Positions 44,951 through 57,741 of a stretch of DNA of 64,000 nt are shown piece by piece. The notes beneath the pieces are model-generated. The model made no database searches. It was not told the origin of the DNA and was given only the letters and a program-made list of their open reading frames with translations. This DNA is from Jacaranda mimosifolia (Eukaryota > Streptophyta > Magnoliopsida > Lamiales > Bignoniaceae). The stretch spans positions 7,565,001 through 7,629,000 of the forward strand of contig CM032123.1 of NCBI GenBank assembly GCA_018894105.1, written 5' to 3'. Made by a program: the position numbers and the translations under genes. Each line of letters begins with the position of its first letter. The stretch's first letter is position 1.

Positions 44951-46549
44951 TCTAATATTAATTTTAATTTTATAATTATTTTATAGATTTATTATATTTT
45001 TTAATTTTTTCTATCTTTATTGTTATAGTTTGGTCTTAAGTTGATTAATCTTTAATAAAAACTTAAAATAAGATGAGATTTTAAATTTTTTTTTTCTGCA
45101 GACTATTATGTAATTCTTTTCAACTTAATATATTGTTATCATCTTTTTGATCTAGAGTAACCTTATAATGTTACAATTCGAAGTTTTCCTAACAACTTTT
45201 AGCCCATTAATCTCGTGCTCTATACTTCTCACATATTTTTATTTTCTAATGCAACTATCTTTTAGTTTTTTGTTGCATTGAATTATAATCTTATTTATAA
45301 ACGTCTTATGAATTCTTTTAATTTCTCACTTAATATTTTTAAAATTCATTTTCTATGACATCATGCGTATAAAATTTCATATTTTTTGATGTCTTTACAT
45401 GTTCAAGCTTTTAAATGCTAAATTTTGATATGTTGGAGTAACATATTAATTTTACTTATTACTTGACCATTTCTTACAATAATTTTATTTTTATATTATT
45501 TTTTAGTTATAACTATAATTCACAATAATATTAGTACGTAGTATTTTCAAAATTCATATATAGTACGAGTACAATGCTAGTACTTTCTATATAATTAGTC
45601 ATTCTTCTTAAATTATACGTTAATCGTAGGATAAATATAATTCACATTCAACTAATTTGATTTAAAATAAAATATCTTAAATTTGCAAGAGGAAACCGGC
45701 ATTCAATTTAATGCTAGTACCACTTGGACTGCAATGAGAATTTCTAATATCTTAGAATTAGTTTCCACAGTAAGTATCATTTTGATACATTGTATATGAT
45801 TGCCACGTATTCTTAAAAGCTCATTCTCTCATGAAAACTTGAGTTTGCACAGTCTCTGCTCAATTAAACTCAATTCTATTTCAAAATTAATTTTTCGAGA
45901 TGAAATATGGGATTGAGGGAGTTCAGATTGATTTACTAGGGAGGTTGATGCTATACATATTTGTCTATTATTCCTTTTTATATAATCACTTGTCGAGTTT
46001 CTTGAGATCATTTGATTCGACAATTAAGGAGAAGCTCCATTCTCTTCTAGGTTTTGAAAACAAATCTAAGAAAAATATTAGCTATATGCATTCCGATTCA
46101 ATTTTAACAACGTTTCTTGGTAGAGTTGATCGGAAGAAGAGGAATGCGAATTTTGTAATTGTGGGGTTAGCTTTTTTCAGAGTAAAATGGATCGATTGAG
46201 CTTCTTTCTGGTGGTCCTTTAGCCCTTCTTTGAGGGTGTATTGCAAGGTGCACTGCAATTCAGAGTTGATGTTAAAAGTGTATAGTCGTAACCACAAAAT
46301 TGATCACACCTGAAATTGAAACACATGTTTTTGTAGCTAATTCTTGATACAATCAATTCTTAGCTTACGATTATTCTTTATATCTATATATATATATATA
46401 TATATTAATTTTTCTACTTATAATGCATAGCTAATATGTTGCATTTACAATGAACATGGCTACGAATTGATAGTTGTAATTTTTGTTGCTTGTTATATTA
46501 AAAAAAAATATTTGCTAGCTATGACTATAAAATTAATTTCATTAATAGT
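44951..46549. other. AT-rich intergenic sequence with one orphan ORF
   Basis: Nothing is recognisable. A 99-codon open frame at 45900-46199 (+) starts MKYGIEGVQIDLLGRL and resembles no family I know. It has no clear promoter and is most likely chance. Confidence 0.4.
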
Positions 46550-46554
46550 TTTTT

Positions 46555-49500
46555 TGTAGCGCCCTACCCGGAAGGTGCCTGCTTTAGACCAAGGTGTTAA
46601 TCTGATCATAACTTAATAATTAAAAACAAAACACGAACCTCCAAAATATTCAGTTTAGATAGTTGCATCAACCCAAAATGCACAAGATATTTACAAACGA
46701 GAGGATAGTTTCAATCCTGCGCTACCAATATTATGTTTCAAGTTTAAAAAGTCTTGCACAACTAACCAAAGGTGCTACCTATTAAAACTTCAAGCATGAC
46801 ATCAAAAGATAACGATGGAGGTAAACTAAAAAGACGAATCCCGAGCTACTTGTATATATATATATATACACACACATAAGGAGATAATGTCAAGCTTACT
46901 AAAGTATTTACTCAAGGTACCAAAAGTCTAAGCATAAGATTTAGGTGCAACCTAGTCCAATCCATAAAATATATATACATAAGCACCTAGTCTACTACAA
47001 AATTTTGGACACCTGTCACTGGGCAAGCATCGAGCCCTCAATTCTCCATCTGACCTTGTCTAGGAAGGAAATAAGAAATAATAGGATGGGTAAGTCCTAA
47101 GGACTTGGTGAAGGGAGAATACGACAAGTAGTCAAGAGAAAACACTGTTGAAAGTAAATCCATCAATAAGCAAAGTATTTGATGAGCAGGGATTCAAGTA
47201 ACAAGACAGGCAATAGCAGTGACGTGACGTAATGATATAATATAACATATGCCATATAAAATTCAGCAGACTGTTGGCAAATCCGACCTTATTGCTCCCA
47301 AAACAAAGCATAACAAGTAAAGCAGAATACGAATATAGCATAAACAAGTTTCCCTTATGTCTCCGTTACCTAAGCACTCGGCTCGATTCCTTATCTCTAT
47401 GTTACCTAAGCATTCAGCTCGGTATCCAAGCACTTAGTGAGGGAAAATTGTAAGCATAACAGAAAGAATCTATTGAGGAAAAATCTACTCAACAGACAGT
47501 AGATTGACAGTTAGGCAGAACATAACAAAATACGGTCAGGTAGTCAGTAAACAATCGAACAATCAGAAAAATAATCGAACGATCATATACCAGTCAATCA
47601 AATAGATTAGATCAATGATGCAATATAACAAATCATATCAAAACAATCATATTAGTCCCCTATTTCTGTCATTCCAAACATAACGGCATGTCCCGCTTTA
47701 CAGTTGGGAACAACATATCGGCTTATCCCGAGCTTAATAGCTGGGGTCAACATATTGGATCGCACATATAACAGACATACGGATATCAAGTTGAATAGAT
47801 AACAATATGAACAGATAACAAATAAAAAACCAGAGTTCTGGGCGCCAGAATGGATAAAAACAAAATCAATATCAAAGATAACCCTCACAAGGGTGTTCAA
47901 ATCAGATAACAGATAACAAATCAAAATTCCAACACATTTCAGATTTCAAACAAACAGAGTACGGTACAGAAATAAAACTAACACAAGGGCTTATCACAAA
48001 TAACAGATAGTTAGAAAAGGTGCTAGATTGGCAAACCCTCACCTCTATATTCTTAGAAAAGTTGCCGCCGTCTACTGATCTGCAGGACCCACTTCATTGT
48101 CACCTAACCAAAAGGAATATTTATAATCAAAATCCATAGTTAATCCTATTAATCACAATTATACCATTAATAATCCAGAATCACTAATTTATCGATTAAT
48201 ATGGTATTTTAAAGTTTAAACGGTACTATCGGCCCAAAATGGCTAATAAAGTCGTTATGACCAAAATAATCCTGGTTCCTAATTACATATAAAATCTCAT
48301 AATGTCATCCCCAATCAAAAATAATAGTCCAATTATCTTAATTAACTCATTTCTTGCCACTTAAATCCCAAATCCATAAAGTTAGGGTTTTCTCTTCAAA
48401 TTAATTCAATAATTCCCAATATTTCATAAAATAGTATAATCCAGGTTGACTAAACTCATACTGGCACATGCATATACCAAGTCTTAGTCCCATAACATCT
48501 CAAATTGCCCAATTATCAATTCTCGAGTTCCAATTTCATAAAATCATAGATTAATCACTTAGTCAACTCCATTAATCCTAACATTACATAACATAATACA
48601 CATCCAAGCTCACTAGCTACACTATAGTCCATGCATGGGGAAAAATATTCCATATCATATCTCAACTCTTCATTCTTGGCATATTACAACATCCAATGGA
48701 AACAACGGTACATTGCATGTATATATATATATAAACATATAAATCCAACCCCTTTTCCTTTACCTAAGATCCTGCCATCGAGACACCAGAATCACAAACC
48801 AATTATACGGTTGTGTTCGTGGTGCCGAGGGGAGAAAACAGTCCTCCTGCCGCGACTGCGCTGCCGCCGGCGGAGACAATCTCCAACACCACAAAAAGCT
48901 GCCTTTCAGCTCAAACAACCAAACCCCTCGATCAATTTTACCAAATTTCGTCGGATTGAAGCCCAATTTGAGCTTTGATCACCTAGACCACCACTCGCTG
49001 CCGCATTGGTTTTCTCCAAATTTCTTCGCCAAGGTTAGACCAAAATAAAATCCAAGGTTATCGTGATGTTCCCTGAGTTGAGCTCTACTAGAACCACCCT
49101 TGGTTCACCGTGAAATGTTGCTGGAAAGAGAAACCCACCAAGCCTCGCCGTTGACCAACTTTCAAGCTCAATTTTCGATAATTCCACTGGTGATAAGTGT
49201 ATACATGAGGTATTAGTGTGTTCACAGTGATGATGAGTATAAGTCGCTTGGTTTAGTTTTGAAGTTTGGCTGTCGCCGGTGGAAGATCGCTGGAGGTGAG
49301 AGAGGAGGGGTGCCGCGGTGAAGAGGAGAAGAAATGGGGGGTGAAATGCAATTCTTCATATATATATAAAATCAGCATTTGCTAAATCACCAATTGGCCT
49401 TCAGTTAGCAATTAGGTTCTCCAAAATTCCCATAAACTTCAATTCAACCCCAAGAAATAGTTAGTGCATAACTTTGACCCCTCTGACAAAAAGTTATAGC

Positions 49501-49690
49501 CATACAACCCCCAAACCTTCAAGATATGGTCCAATCAAGTTTTTGAAAATTGCAAATTTACCCCAAAACTTTCAAAATTCTTGCAATTAAGTCCTTTTCA
49601 TTTTATTTTCGAGTCCTAAAATCTGACCAGTCAAAACCTTAATTTTTAAATTCTTATTTTTCTGAAATATCGAATTTTATGGGTGTTACA
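46555..49690 (-). repeat. 3' LTR of the large minus-strand element
   Basis: The low-coordinate ~0.89 kb (46555-47440) aligns closely with 52520-53425. The rest is only loosely similar to the other LTR, sharing islands such as AGTTCTGGGC and CCCTCACCT. It contains a GC-rich patch near 48830-48900. Confidence 0.8.
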
Positions 49691-49710
49691 CTTTCTATGT
49701 TCTCTTCCTC
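49691..49710 (-). other. Polypurine tract
   Basis: The minus strand reads GAGGAAGAGAACATAGAAAG directly before the 3' LTR start TGTAACACCC. It fits the plus-strand priming site of an LTR element and fixes the orientation. Confidence 0.7.
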
Positions 49711-51097
49711 GTCTGTATTTCTTTCCTACTCTTCCATCTGTCACTAATGTGTTCCTAATAGCCTAACTTTATGAATTCCATGATATCATCCTATTTCACT
49801 TAACTAGTTTATTATGCCTTCAGGCCTACTAGAACAATTGTTACATTCCTCAGAATCATCTTTCTTGCCTTTAGGTTTTTTATCCTTAGCCAGTTATCTT
49901 TAGCTTATTGACAACCACCTTGCAATTTGTAGACTCTCTCTACCGTTTTTGTACCCTATTTCTTAAGGAATCGTATCCTATGCCTAGTGCTACATTTTCT
50001 TTATGAATTAACAAAGTGTTCCTGAAAACCTTATCTTTTTCGAATGACTATTCCCTCTCTATCTTACTTATCATCATATTATTGCCATGCCAACCAATCC
50101 CTTAGAAAGATGAGATCATTTACTAATTCCTATTCTTTATTGGCAAACTTTGTATCCTTAAATTAAGTAGTGGGTCATGTCCCATTAAAATATGAATCTT
50201 TGCTTTCTACTCATATTCTCCTTTCTAGTGTTTTAGTAATAAACCATCTTTCCCATAGTTCCTATTTAATAAACTTTGAGTTTCATATCTTTATCTAATG
50301 TTCTTCTTGTAGATTTTAGTATTTATCACACATCCCACAATTAGTTTTAGGCCCTTCCTCGGGTTCCAATGGTCTTTTCCTCCAAAATTTATCTCCTATG
50401 GGCAACCAAACCTTCTTTCTTATTTATTGTTATCTTGAAATCATACCCATCATGTTACCCCTTGTCAATATAAACATTCCTTTTAGATTTCAATTATACC
50501 CATAGGTCAAATTACATTCATCCCTAATATTCATTCATATTCCAGATGCACTCCTACCTGCAATAATCCTTTTCTTGTGTATTCATACAACTTAATTCTC
50601 ATCTGTAAGTACATGGTAGGGATTTGTTCGTCCTAGGGTAATCACTTTCTGACCACTACATATCTTCCCAAAATAATCCTTACTCGTCAGATATGACTTC
50701 CACGAACATTGCTTGCACAACGTTGATTTGCCAAGTAACTCTTTGCACACTAAATACAACATTTTTTTTGTCATCCACTCATCAAATTCAACCTTAACAG
50801 ATATTGCTCACATAACGCCATAATTCCAAACAGCATTATCCTCACCAACGACTATACGTTCATATAGCTGGCATTTGGCCACCCCGGTCATAACCTTTAC
50901 CCCAAAAGTTCTTGTCGTATTCAATTCCACAATCAAACTTCATATTTTCCTGCCCAAAACTTTCATATTCCAAGAATCATATCCTGATAGGGCTTAGGTA
51001 TTCTTTAACTCAAGTATACACATCCTAGATAATTCCAAGGTCAAACTTGATCTCTACTAACCAAGAATTTCACACTCCAAAGATCATATCCTAGCAT

Positions 51098-52374
51098 TAG
51101 GGGTGGCAATTTGGGTGGGTTAGGTGGGTTCGGGTTGGGTTGAAATAGGGGTATAACATTAATTTACTCAACCCTAACCCAACTTAATTTGATGACAACC
51201 TGAAAATGCTCAACCCTAACTCGACCTGAATCATATCAGATCAAGTTTGGGTTGACCTAATTTTTATTAGGTCAACTCGCTAACTCAAATTCATCCAATC
51301 CAACCTGTCAATCTGATTTAAAACAATTATTTCAAAAAATTTATTTTAATTTATAGAAATTTTTTGGCATTTTTATTTTTCAATTTTAGCTATTCTTAAT
51401 TATTAATAAATTAAAATAGGTGTAAGGAATTCTCATCATAAATTCACGATAGTAGCTTTCTAATTTTTTTTTTAACTGAACCACATAATATATTGATTCA
51501 AGGACTTTTTGTGCCTTTCATTTTGTAGTAGATATTAGCATTATAAAAATATTTAAATCACAAAATAACTTATTTTTAAAAATATCATATTTTTTCAATT
51601 ATTATTCACCCACTCTCTTTAGTTTTTGTATCTTTTGTATCAATCAAAATGTCTCTTTTAACTTTTTTAAAATAACATTATGTCTTTATTTTATATTAAT
51701 TCAATTAAGCAGCACATAAATCAATAAAAATATATCATCAAGCAAATAAGTAAACAACTATTTTAATTGGACACATAATTTATCATAAAAACTTGCTTGA
51801 GTCTTTTGAATTTTTTATAACCTCTCAATAGAAAAAATTCATGTCTATTTATATATGCAAAATCTTGCATTGTATAAGGCCTAAGAAAAATTTGGAGGAC
51901 AATTCAATAGTCAAAGCAGTGTTTGTCAACTCTTTGAAGAATAACTTTTATGTCTGCTTGGATACCAAAAAATAACCATTAGAAATAGTATAAAATTATA
52001 ATAATCCATCCTATATATTTGTGAAAATAAATTAGATCGAAATATCAAAGTAGTAATTTTGATATTGTTAAAGTTCAAAATTTCAAGTTTTATTTTGTTA
52101 TTTTATATTTTTATTCCTAAAAAATTTAAATTTTATTTGTTTAATTCGAGTTGGATGAAGTTTGTTTGGGTGGGTTTGGGTTTTTGTGTGACCCAAAATC
52201 AAAATTTGGGTTGTTTGTGTAACCTGAAATTCAATCTAACTCAACCTATTTTCTTCGGGTTCTTATTTGTGTCGACCTTATTGAATTTGGACCCAAAATG
52301 GGTTGACCTAAACTCAATTTTTTGTGTCGAATTTGTGTCGAGTTATCGTGTTGTATTGAAAATTGCCACCCATA
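51098..52374. mobile_element. hAT-type non-autonomous element nested in the LTR element, TSD CCTAGCAT
   Basis: A perfect 8-bp duplication CCTAGCAT lies at 51090-51097 and 52375-52382. The ends are TAGGGGTGGCAATTT and, reverse-complemented, TATGGGTGGCAATTTTC, a classic plant hAT terminus. The sub-ends carry many GGGTTGGGTT/CAACCCAA-type repeats, and there is no transposase. It is younger than the retrotransposon it interrupts. Confidence 0.9.
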
Positions 52375-52504
52375 CCTAGCATCACTTAGGTTTTCCTTAA
52401 TCCAAGTGTTTACATGTAAGATGATTCCCAATTCAAGTTTAATCTCTAATGAACCTATCGATTCTAGCTACAGAAACATATTAACCTAGGCCCTCAAAAC
52501 CTAA

Positions 52505-52517
52505 GCGCTAATACCAC
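52505..52517 (-). other. Primer-binding-site-like sequence
   Basis: On the minus strand TGGTATTAGCGC lies a few bases beyond the 5' LTR end. It resembles the plant initiator-Met site TGGTATCAGAGC with changes. Confidence 0.6.
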
Positions 52518-52519
52518 AC

Positions 52520-55500
52520 TGTAGTGCCCAGCCCCGGAGGTGCATGCTTCGAGCCAAGGTGCTAATCTGATCATAACTTAATAATTCTAAACAAATCACA
52601 CACCTCCAAAATATTCAGTTTAGATAGCTGCATCAACCTAAAAATATGCACATGATATTTATAAATGAGAGGATAGTCTCAATCCTACGCAACTAACATT
52701 ACGTTTTTAGTTCCAAAAGTCCTGCACAACTAACCAAAGGTGCTACCTATTCAAACTTCAAGCATAACATCAAAAGATAACAATGAAGGTAAACCGAAAA
52801 GACTAATCCTGAGGCATGTGAATATATATACACACATAAGGAGATAATGTCAAGCTTACTAAACTATTTACTCAAGGTACCCAAAAGTCTAAGCATAAGA
52901 TATAGGTGCAACCTAGTCCAGTCTATAAAATATACATACATAAGCACCTAGTCTATTACAAAATTTTGGACACCCATCACTGGGCAAGCCTCGAGCCCTC
53001 AATTCTCCATCTAATCATGTCAGGGAAGGAAATAAGAAATAATAGAAGGGGTAAGTCCTAAGGATTTAGTGGGGGGAGAATACAACAAGTAGTCAAGCGA
53101 AAAAACTATTGAAAGTAAATCCATCAATAAGCAAAGTATTGATGAGCAGGGATTCGATTAACAAGACAGGCAATAGCAGTGACATGATGTAATGATATAA
53201 TATAACAGATGCCATATAAAATTTAGTAGACTGTTGGCAAATTTGACCTTATTGCTCCTAGAACAAAGCATAACAAGTAAAATAGAATACAAATATAGCA
53301 TAAACAAGTTTCCCTTATCTCTCCGTTACCTAAGCACTTAGGTTGGTACCCAAGCACTCGACTTGGTCCTTTATCTCTCTATTACCCAAGCATTTAGCTC
53401 AATACCTAAGCACTCAACTTAGTAGGACATATGGCATGGCCGGCCACATATGTAGGATCCCACCACTCGTAAACAACTACCTCAAACTATTTGCAAGTCA
53501 AGATTGCTAATGGGTACTAGTTGGGACACCATCACCGTCGGTCCGTACCGCCTAGTTGTTTTTTTAGACCTAGTCCCGGGCTCAATCCTCTCTGTGGTGT
53601 CCGTCTGAGTAGTAATGTCCCAAGAGCGTCCTCAAGGGGGACGCAACATAATGCCAACAGTAAAATGTATTTCAAAATAATTGATCAGAAGCATTAGATG
53701 CGAAATTGAATGGAACGATACAATCCGCAAAACATTGACTAGCAAGGCCATAAAAATAAAATGCAAAATAATTTAATGAGGGGCATGAAATGAAGCTAGT
53801 TGGCAAGATTGTAACATTAACATATAGAGGGAATACCAGCAAGGTTGTGGGGAATCTGGGACAAAAAACTGATGACATAAAAGGAGTTCTGGGCACTAGA
53901 ATGAGTACAATCAAGTTCAAACAAAAAGACACATAGAATTTAAATAGCGAAAATCATTCACTTCCAGAAAGAGTAAAGGCTATACCCTCACCTTAAATCT
54001 CCACAGAGGTGCTATCACGTCTTACGATCCTGGAGACCCTAGCTCTTCGTCACTTAATCCAATAGAGCATATTAAATGTCAAAATGCTTGCACCGTACCC
54101 TTTAACAATAATTAAATCATTTATACCTTAATATCGGTGTTATTAATTACGAGGCATATCTACCTATTCTAGGTTCTTGCTCCATTTCGGATACGGTAAT
54201 TTAGGCTAGAATATTCTGACTATCTAAATTATTCTAACAAAATCGTCTGCTTCCAACTAGTATGATATTTAGAGGTTTGGTTTTGAAAATAACGCATGCT
54301 TAACATAGTACTCATGCTAATGTCACTACAGTATTTACGAGGGGTTTATTTGTTCCGAGTCACTCATCATTTCTTAAGCTAATAGTCCAAGCTCATGTAT
54401 AATAATTCAACTAAATGGAAAGAAATTATCATATTCTATTAATAATTAATCCTTGCAACATTACACAAAATTTAGGATCAACTAGCTTAATTAACAACGG
54501 CTAAGGTCCAATTTAGTAATCTGTGCCCACTAAACAATGCATACCACTTATGTATCCAAATATTTTGGTTTGACATCATAAATCTTATCCCAACCATTTC
54601 GATCTATAATGGTGTGATTAACTTAACTTACATTAGTATTCAGCTTAACATTTTAGCCAAACTAAATCAGGAGACATTTAACCATTTAAACGAAATTTTA
54701 CCTATTATCCCGAATGCAATGTTCTAAGCCCATAATTTCTAAATTTATATCACCTTTAAGAATTTTACATGTTTTCTAATAATAATAATCCATCTTCATA
54801 ACATCACATAATTTAGATTTCTCAATTATACCAATTAACTTAATTTAATAAAAATTAGCTTCTAATTAACTATCCGTGTCCACGTTTCACTTTATATTAA
54901 AATCACATACAATCATTCCGGTCCATATTCATAATTTTTGTCAAATTAACTTATATTTACATTAGAATTTAGGCTAACAATTCAATTAGATTAAATCGGT
55001 AATCAAATAATCTGATTAATCGATGTTTTACCTAATTGACCAAGATCAAAGTTAATTCACAGTGCAAAACCCGTCCGCATGCACTTGGATCATCATTTGG
55101 AACAATTTGCCTTTTAGCCACCAGAGCACCACCGTTGGACTGCCACCGTGTGTCGTTGCAGGAATGCGATCGCGATCCTACTGGATTGTGTGTCTCCTTG
55201 TGCTGAACAAAATGCCCAAGTTAATTTCATCTTCAGCCACCACCTCACCGGTCAATTTGAGGAAGACCATCACATCCCGCTGCCCTATTTTTCTTCAATT
55301 ACTCCATCATTCGTCGATTTGCTAAATAGACGGCACCACCATCTTCCTTGCGTCGAGCCCGTCAAAACCCATACTTTGGTTGTGTCCAATGAATGTCAGA
55401 ATAGCCACGACCACCGCCATCCGCCGTGTCGAGATTTTCTTTCCAATTTCAAGTTGTTTTGCCAACCATTTGTGGTGGTTCTTGGCACTGGCGTGTTCCT

Positions 55501-55927
55501 TGAGTTGAAAGGGAGATGATGGTATGGTTGGTCGCAAGGCTTGCCGATGCCAAAGAGAAATCGCCGGTGGTGGGGGAGAGAGGGTGCATGTGAGAATTAG
55601 ATAAATAGGAGGTGAGTTTGATATATTTATTGTTAGTTTTCAGAAATTTCGAAAAAGGACTCCAGAACTTTACTTCAGCTTTCAATCAAGTCTAAAGACT
55701 TATTAGTGCCTTAAATTAACCCCTTTGACCCATTCTTATTGAAATTTGGCCCTATGAGTTTTCTAAATTCTTTCAATTGAGTCTCATTTAACTTAATTTT
55801 TGGTCCCCCGGCCCAAATTTTTAGATATTAAATGGAAACCCCTAATTTCTCTAGAAGGGTACAATTTGATCCTTTCTTCCAAAATTTTAATTTTGTTTCA
55901 GATTTAGAAATTTCTAGGGGTGTTATA
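52520..55927 (-). repeat. 5' LTR of the large minus-strand element
   Basis: About 270 bases longer than the other LTR. The first ~0.9 kb by coordinate is close to 46555-47440. From ~53425 it carries sequence absent there, including a GC-rich GGCCGGCC stretch. Its outer end has TA in place of the expected TG. Confidence 0.8.
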
Positions 55928-55932
55928 TTTTT

Positions 55933-57050
55933 TGTAGTGAATACATACTTTTTTGGTAGTGACGTAATTATATTTTTAATTACACACACAGAGGCCCCCA
56001 GAATGGGTATGATTCAAATTCTGAACCTTACACATATAAATGTAAGAATAGTGTCATTAAACGAACTGTCACTCGAGATTATGAGGTCTAACTACAAAGA
56101 TAGAGTTGCCGAGAGAATTTTATGGCACCAATCAAGCACATCTCATTATAGTCATTCTTTTGGGCTATGAGAAAAATTGATACGATTTCTTTTTTCTACT
56201 TTCATCTTCTCTGATGCTTCATTTTTTCAAAGCATGTGATTAAGTTACTTCAATTAGAAAATATAAAGTATGACGTTATAAAATAACAAGAAGTATTTAG
56301 CCTCCAAGTGAAGAGATGCTGCAGTATCAATTTCTATCTTTTTGAAGATTGTTTTAAACTTTTATAACTTTGATTTCAGTTAAATATTCTTGTTTCCAAA
56401 ATTTGAATTTCTCTATATATTTCTTCGACCTCCGTTATGAAAGTTTTATTAGCCATAGGTTTTTATATAAAATTTTCATATTAATATTAATTCATTTTCT
56501 ATAACTCATATATAATAATTTATGGGGAGAAACATAACGAGCAAAATCCTAATTCATAAGTAGCATACTTTGCTTCCTAAGCTTGATTTGAATTCGAATT
56601 CTAATCCAAATCCTAACAATTAACTTAATTAGGCTCGATTAAAACAAGTTGAACCAACTCAAAAACTATCAAAAGAACCTTGTGGTATTCAACCCATTTA
56701 GGTTCATTGACAGGTTTAATCTATTGTAAATTCTTCATTATAGTCAATGCATGTTCTCATGATGTAACATAATTTGCAAAGTTAAGAAAAATTATAAGCA
56801 TAATCTCCAAAATATTTAATGAAATTTACTGCATGACAAGGGCAAGAATTACTGCAATTTATATTTAAAATTTCATAATTTGGACATAATCTCTTCATGT
56901 ACGCAATTCAGGTTACCTCAGTTCGAATTTTCTATTATTGTCTTCCATAACACTACTTTCACTTATTACGCATCTTTTATGTATCCATAAGAGATTCGGC
57001 GTTCCAATATCAAACAGAAGCATATATAGAAGGGAAAAAAGTAGAACCGC
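55933..57050. other. Intergenic sequence upstream of the second inhibitor-like copy
   Basis: It contains the duplicated block at 56234-56365 (pair of 36080-36215). The rest shows no gene. A frame at 55832-56170 crosses the LTR boundary and is not credible. Confidence 0.5.
56234..56365 (+). repeat. Duplicated segment, right copy (pair with 36080-36215)
   Basis: It has the same order of shared blocks as the left copy, with about one difference every few bases outside the blocks, so the duplication is old. Confidence 0.65.
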
Positions 57051-57391
57051 AATGATTTCCCTTTTTCTTTTTAGCCTCTCTTTCACTGGCACACATATTC
57101 GACTGTCAAGCCAATTTGATAGGTGATGTTTGCGCTACGTTCTCATGGGGCGACCTTTGAGGTTTGGGACAAATTGAAATTGGAAAAGCACAAGCTGCTG
57201 TTTGAGTCACTATAAACGTGGCTAAATCAATTATAAAAAATGGCAATAGCCAATAGAGGAAAAGTCGATACATGCATAGAGACTTGCAATGATGCTAAAG
57301 ATAATTTGAACGATTGCGATTATGTGTTGGTACTCTAAAAGCTAGAGGGGCTGTGACAGTGACTAATGTTGACACTAGCTAGTCGATATCA
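57051..57391 (+). pseudogene. Pectin methylesterase inhibitor-like pseudogene, copy 2
   Basis: ATG 57051 opens a leader-like stretch (MISLFLFSLSFTGTHI). In neighbouring frames follow LIGDVCATFSWGDL, VTINVAKSIIKNGNS, DTCIETCNDAKDNLNDCDY (57270-57326) and LKARGAVTVTNVDTS, the last ending in TAG. Stops and frameshifts separate these parts. The order leader, Cys region, V-x-I-x-x-A helix, C-x-x-x-x-D-A-x-x-x-L helix, A-x-T-x-x-D-T matches plant pectin-methylesterase/invertase inhibitors. DNA identity to copy 1 is plain in blocks such as ACTCTAAAAGCTA and AGAAGAGAGGATTGTG. Confidence 0.5.
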
Positions 57392-57529
57392 GTCATTGCT
57401 GATGATTTATAAGAGAAAAAAAAGAAGAAGAGAGGATTGTGCGTCAAAAGTGATGGTTATACAAGGTTTTAGTAAGTGATTTAATATAAAATTTGTGGTT
57501 GGTTTAATTTAGAAACAGTGATGAAGTTA

Positions 57530-57599
57530 TTTTTTCATCTAGCGGTTTAGGAACCTCTCTTTCAAGGAGGCAGTGGGGATTCGAATTTCCCTGGGAGTA
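57530..57599 (+). pseudogene. Degraded plastid trnE-UUC copy
   Basis: The anticodon arm CTCTCTTTCAAGGAGG with TTC is kept. The acceptor 5' end and D arm are altered, and the T arm has changed in GATTCGAATTTCCCTGG. Unlikely to fold as a working tRNA. Confidence 0.75.
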
Positions 57600-57658
57600 G
57601 GGTACTACGAAAGGAAGTTGATTATGAATTACCAATAAGCCTAAAATGGATTTTTCCT

Positions 57659-57741
57659 AGGTCGATGCCCAAGTGGTTAATGGGGACGGACTGTAAATTC
57701 GTTGGCAATATGTTTACGAGGTTCAAATCCAGCTCGATCCA
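57659..57741 (+). pseudogene. Degraded plastid trnY-GUA copy
   Basis: It is nearly the full plastid tRNA-Tyr, with GGGGACGGACTGTAAATTCG carrying the GTA anticodon and a long variable arm. One base is lost in the T-stem (ACGAGGTTC), and other changes fall in the acceptor and D arms, so it should not be scored as functional. Confidence 0.85.

Larger units (their letters stand above)
46555..55927 (-). mobile_element. Large LTR retrotransposon, minus orientation, non-autonomous
   Basis: Read on the minus strand, both long terminal repeats run from TGTAACACCC-type (right copy TATAACACCCC) to ...CTACA. The 5' LTR is 52520-55927, a primer-binding-site-like TGGTATTAGCGC follows at once, and a purine tract directly precedes the 3' LTR (46555-49690). 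A TTTTT flank on both sides could be the target duplication but is low in information. The 2.8 kb interior holds a nested hAT-type element and ~1.5 kb without recognisable gag or pol, as in large non-autonomous (LARD-type) elements. Confidence 0.8.

Noticed and set aside
45900..46199. 99-codon plus-strand ORF in intergenic DNA
   Set aside because: No known motif; the composition follows the surroundings. It is kept only as a note in the intergenic entry.
48631..48978. 115-codon ORF with Arg/Pro-rich end
   Set aside because: It lies antisense in the LTR of the large retrotransposon and is explained by a GC-rich patch there.
55062..55537. Overlapping ORFs on both strands
   Set aside because: They lie inside the right LTR of the large element and show no protein family features.
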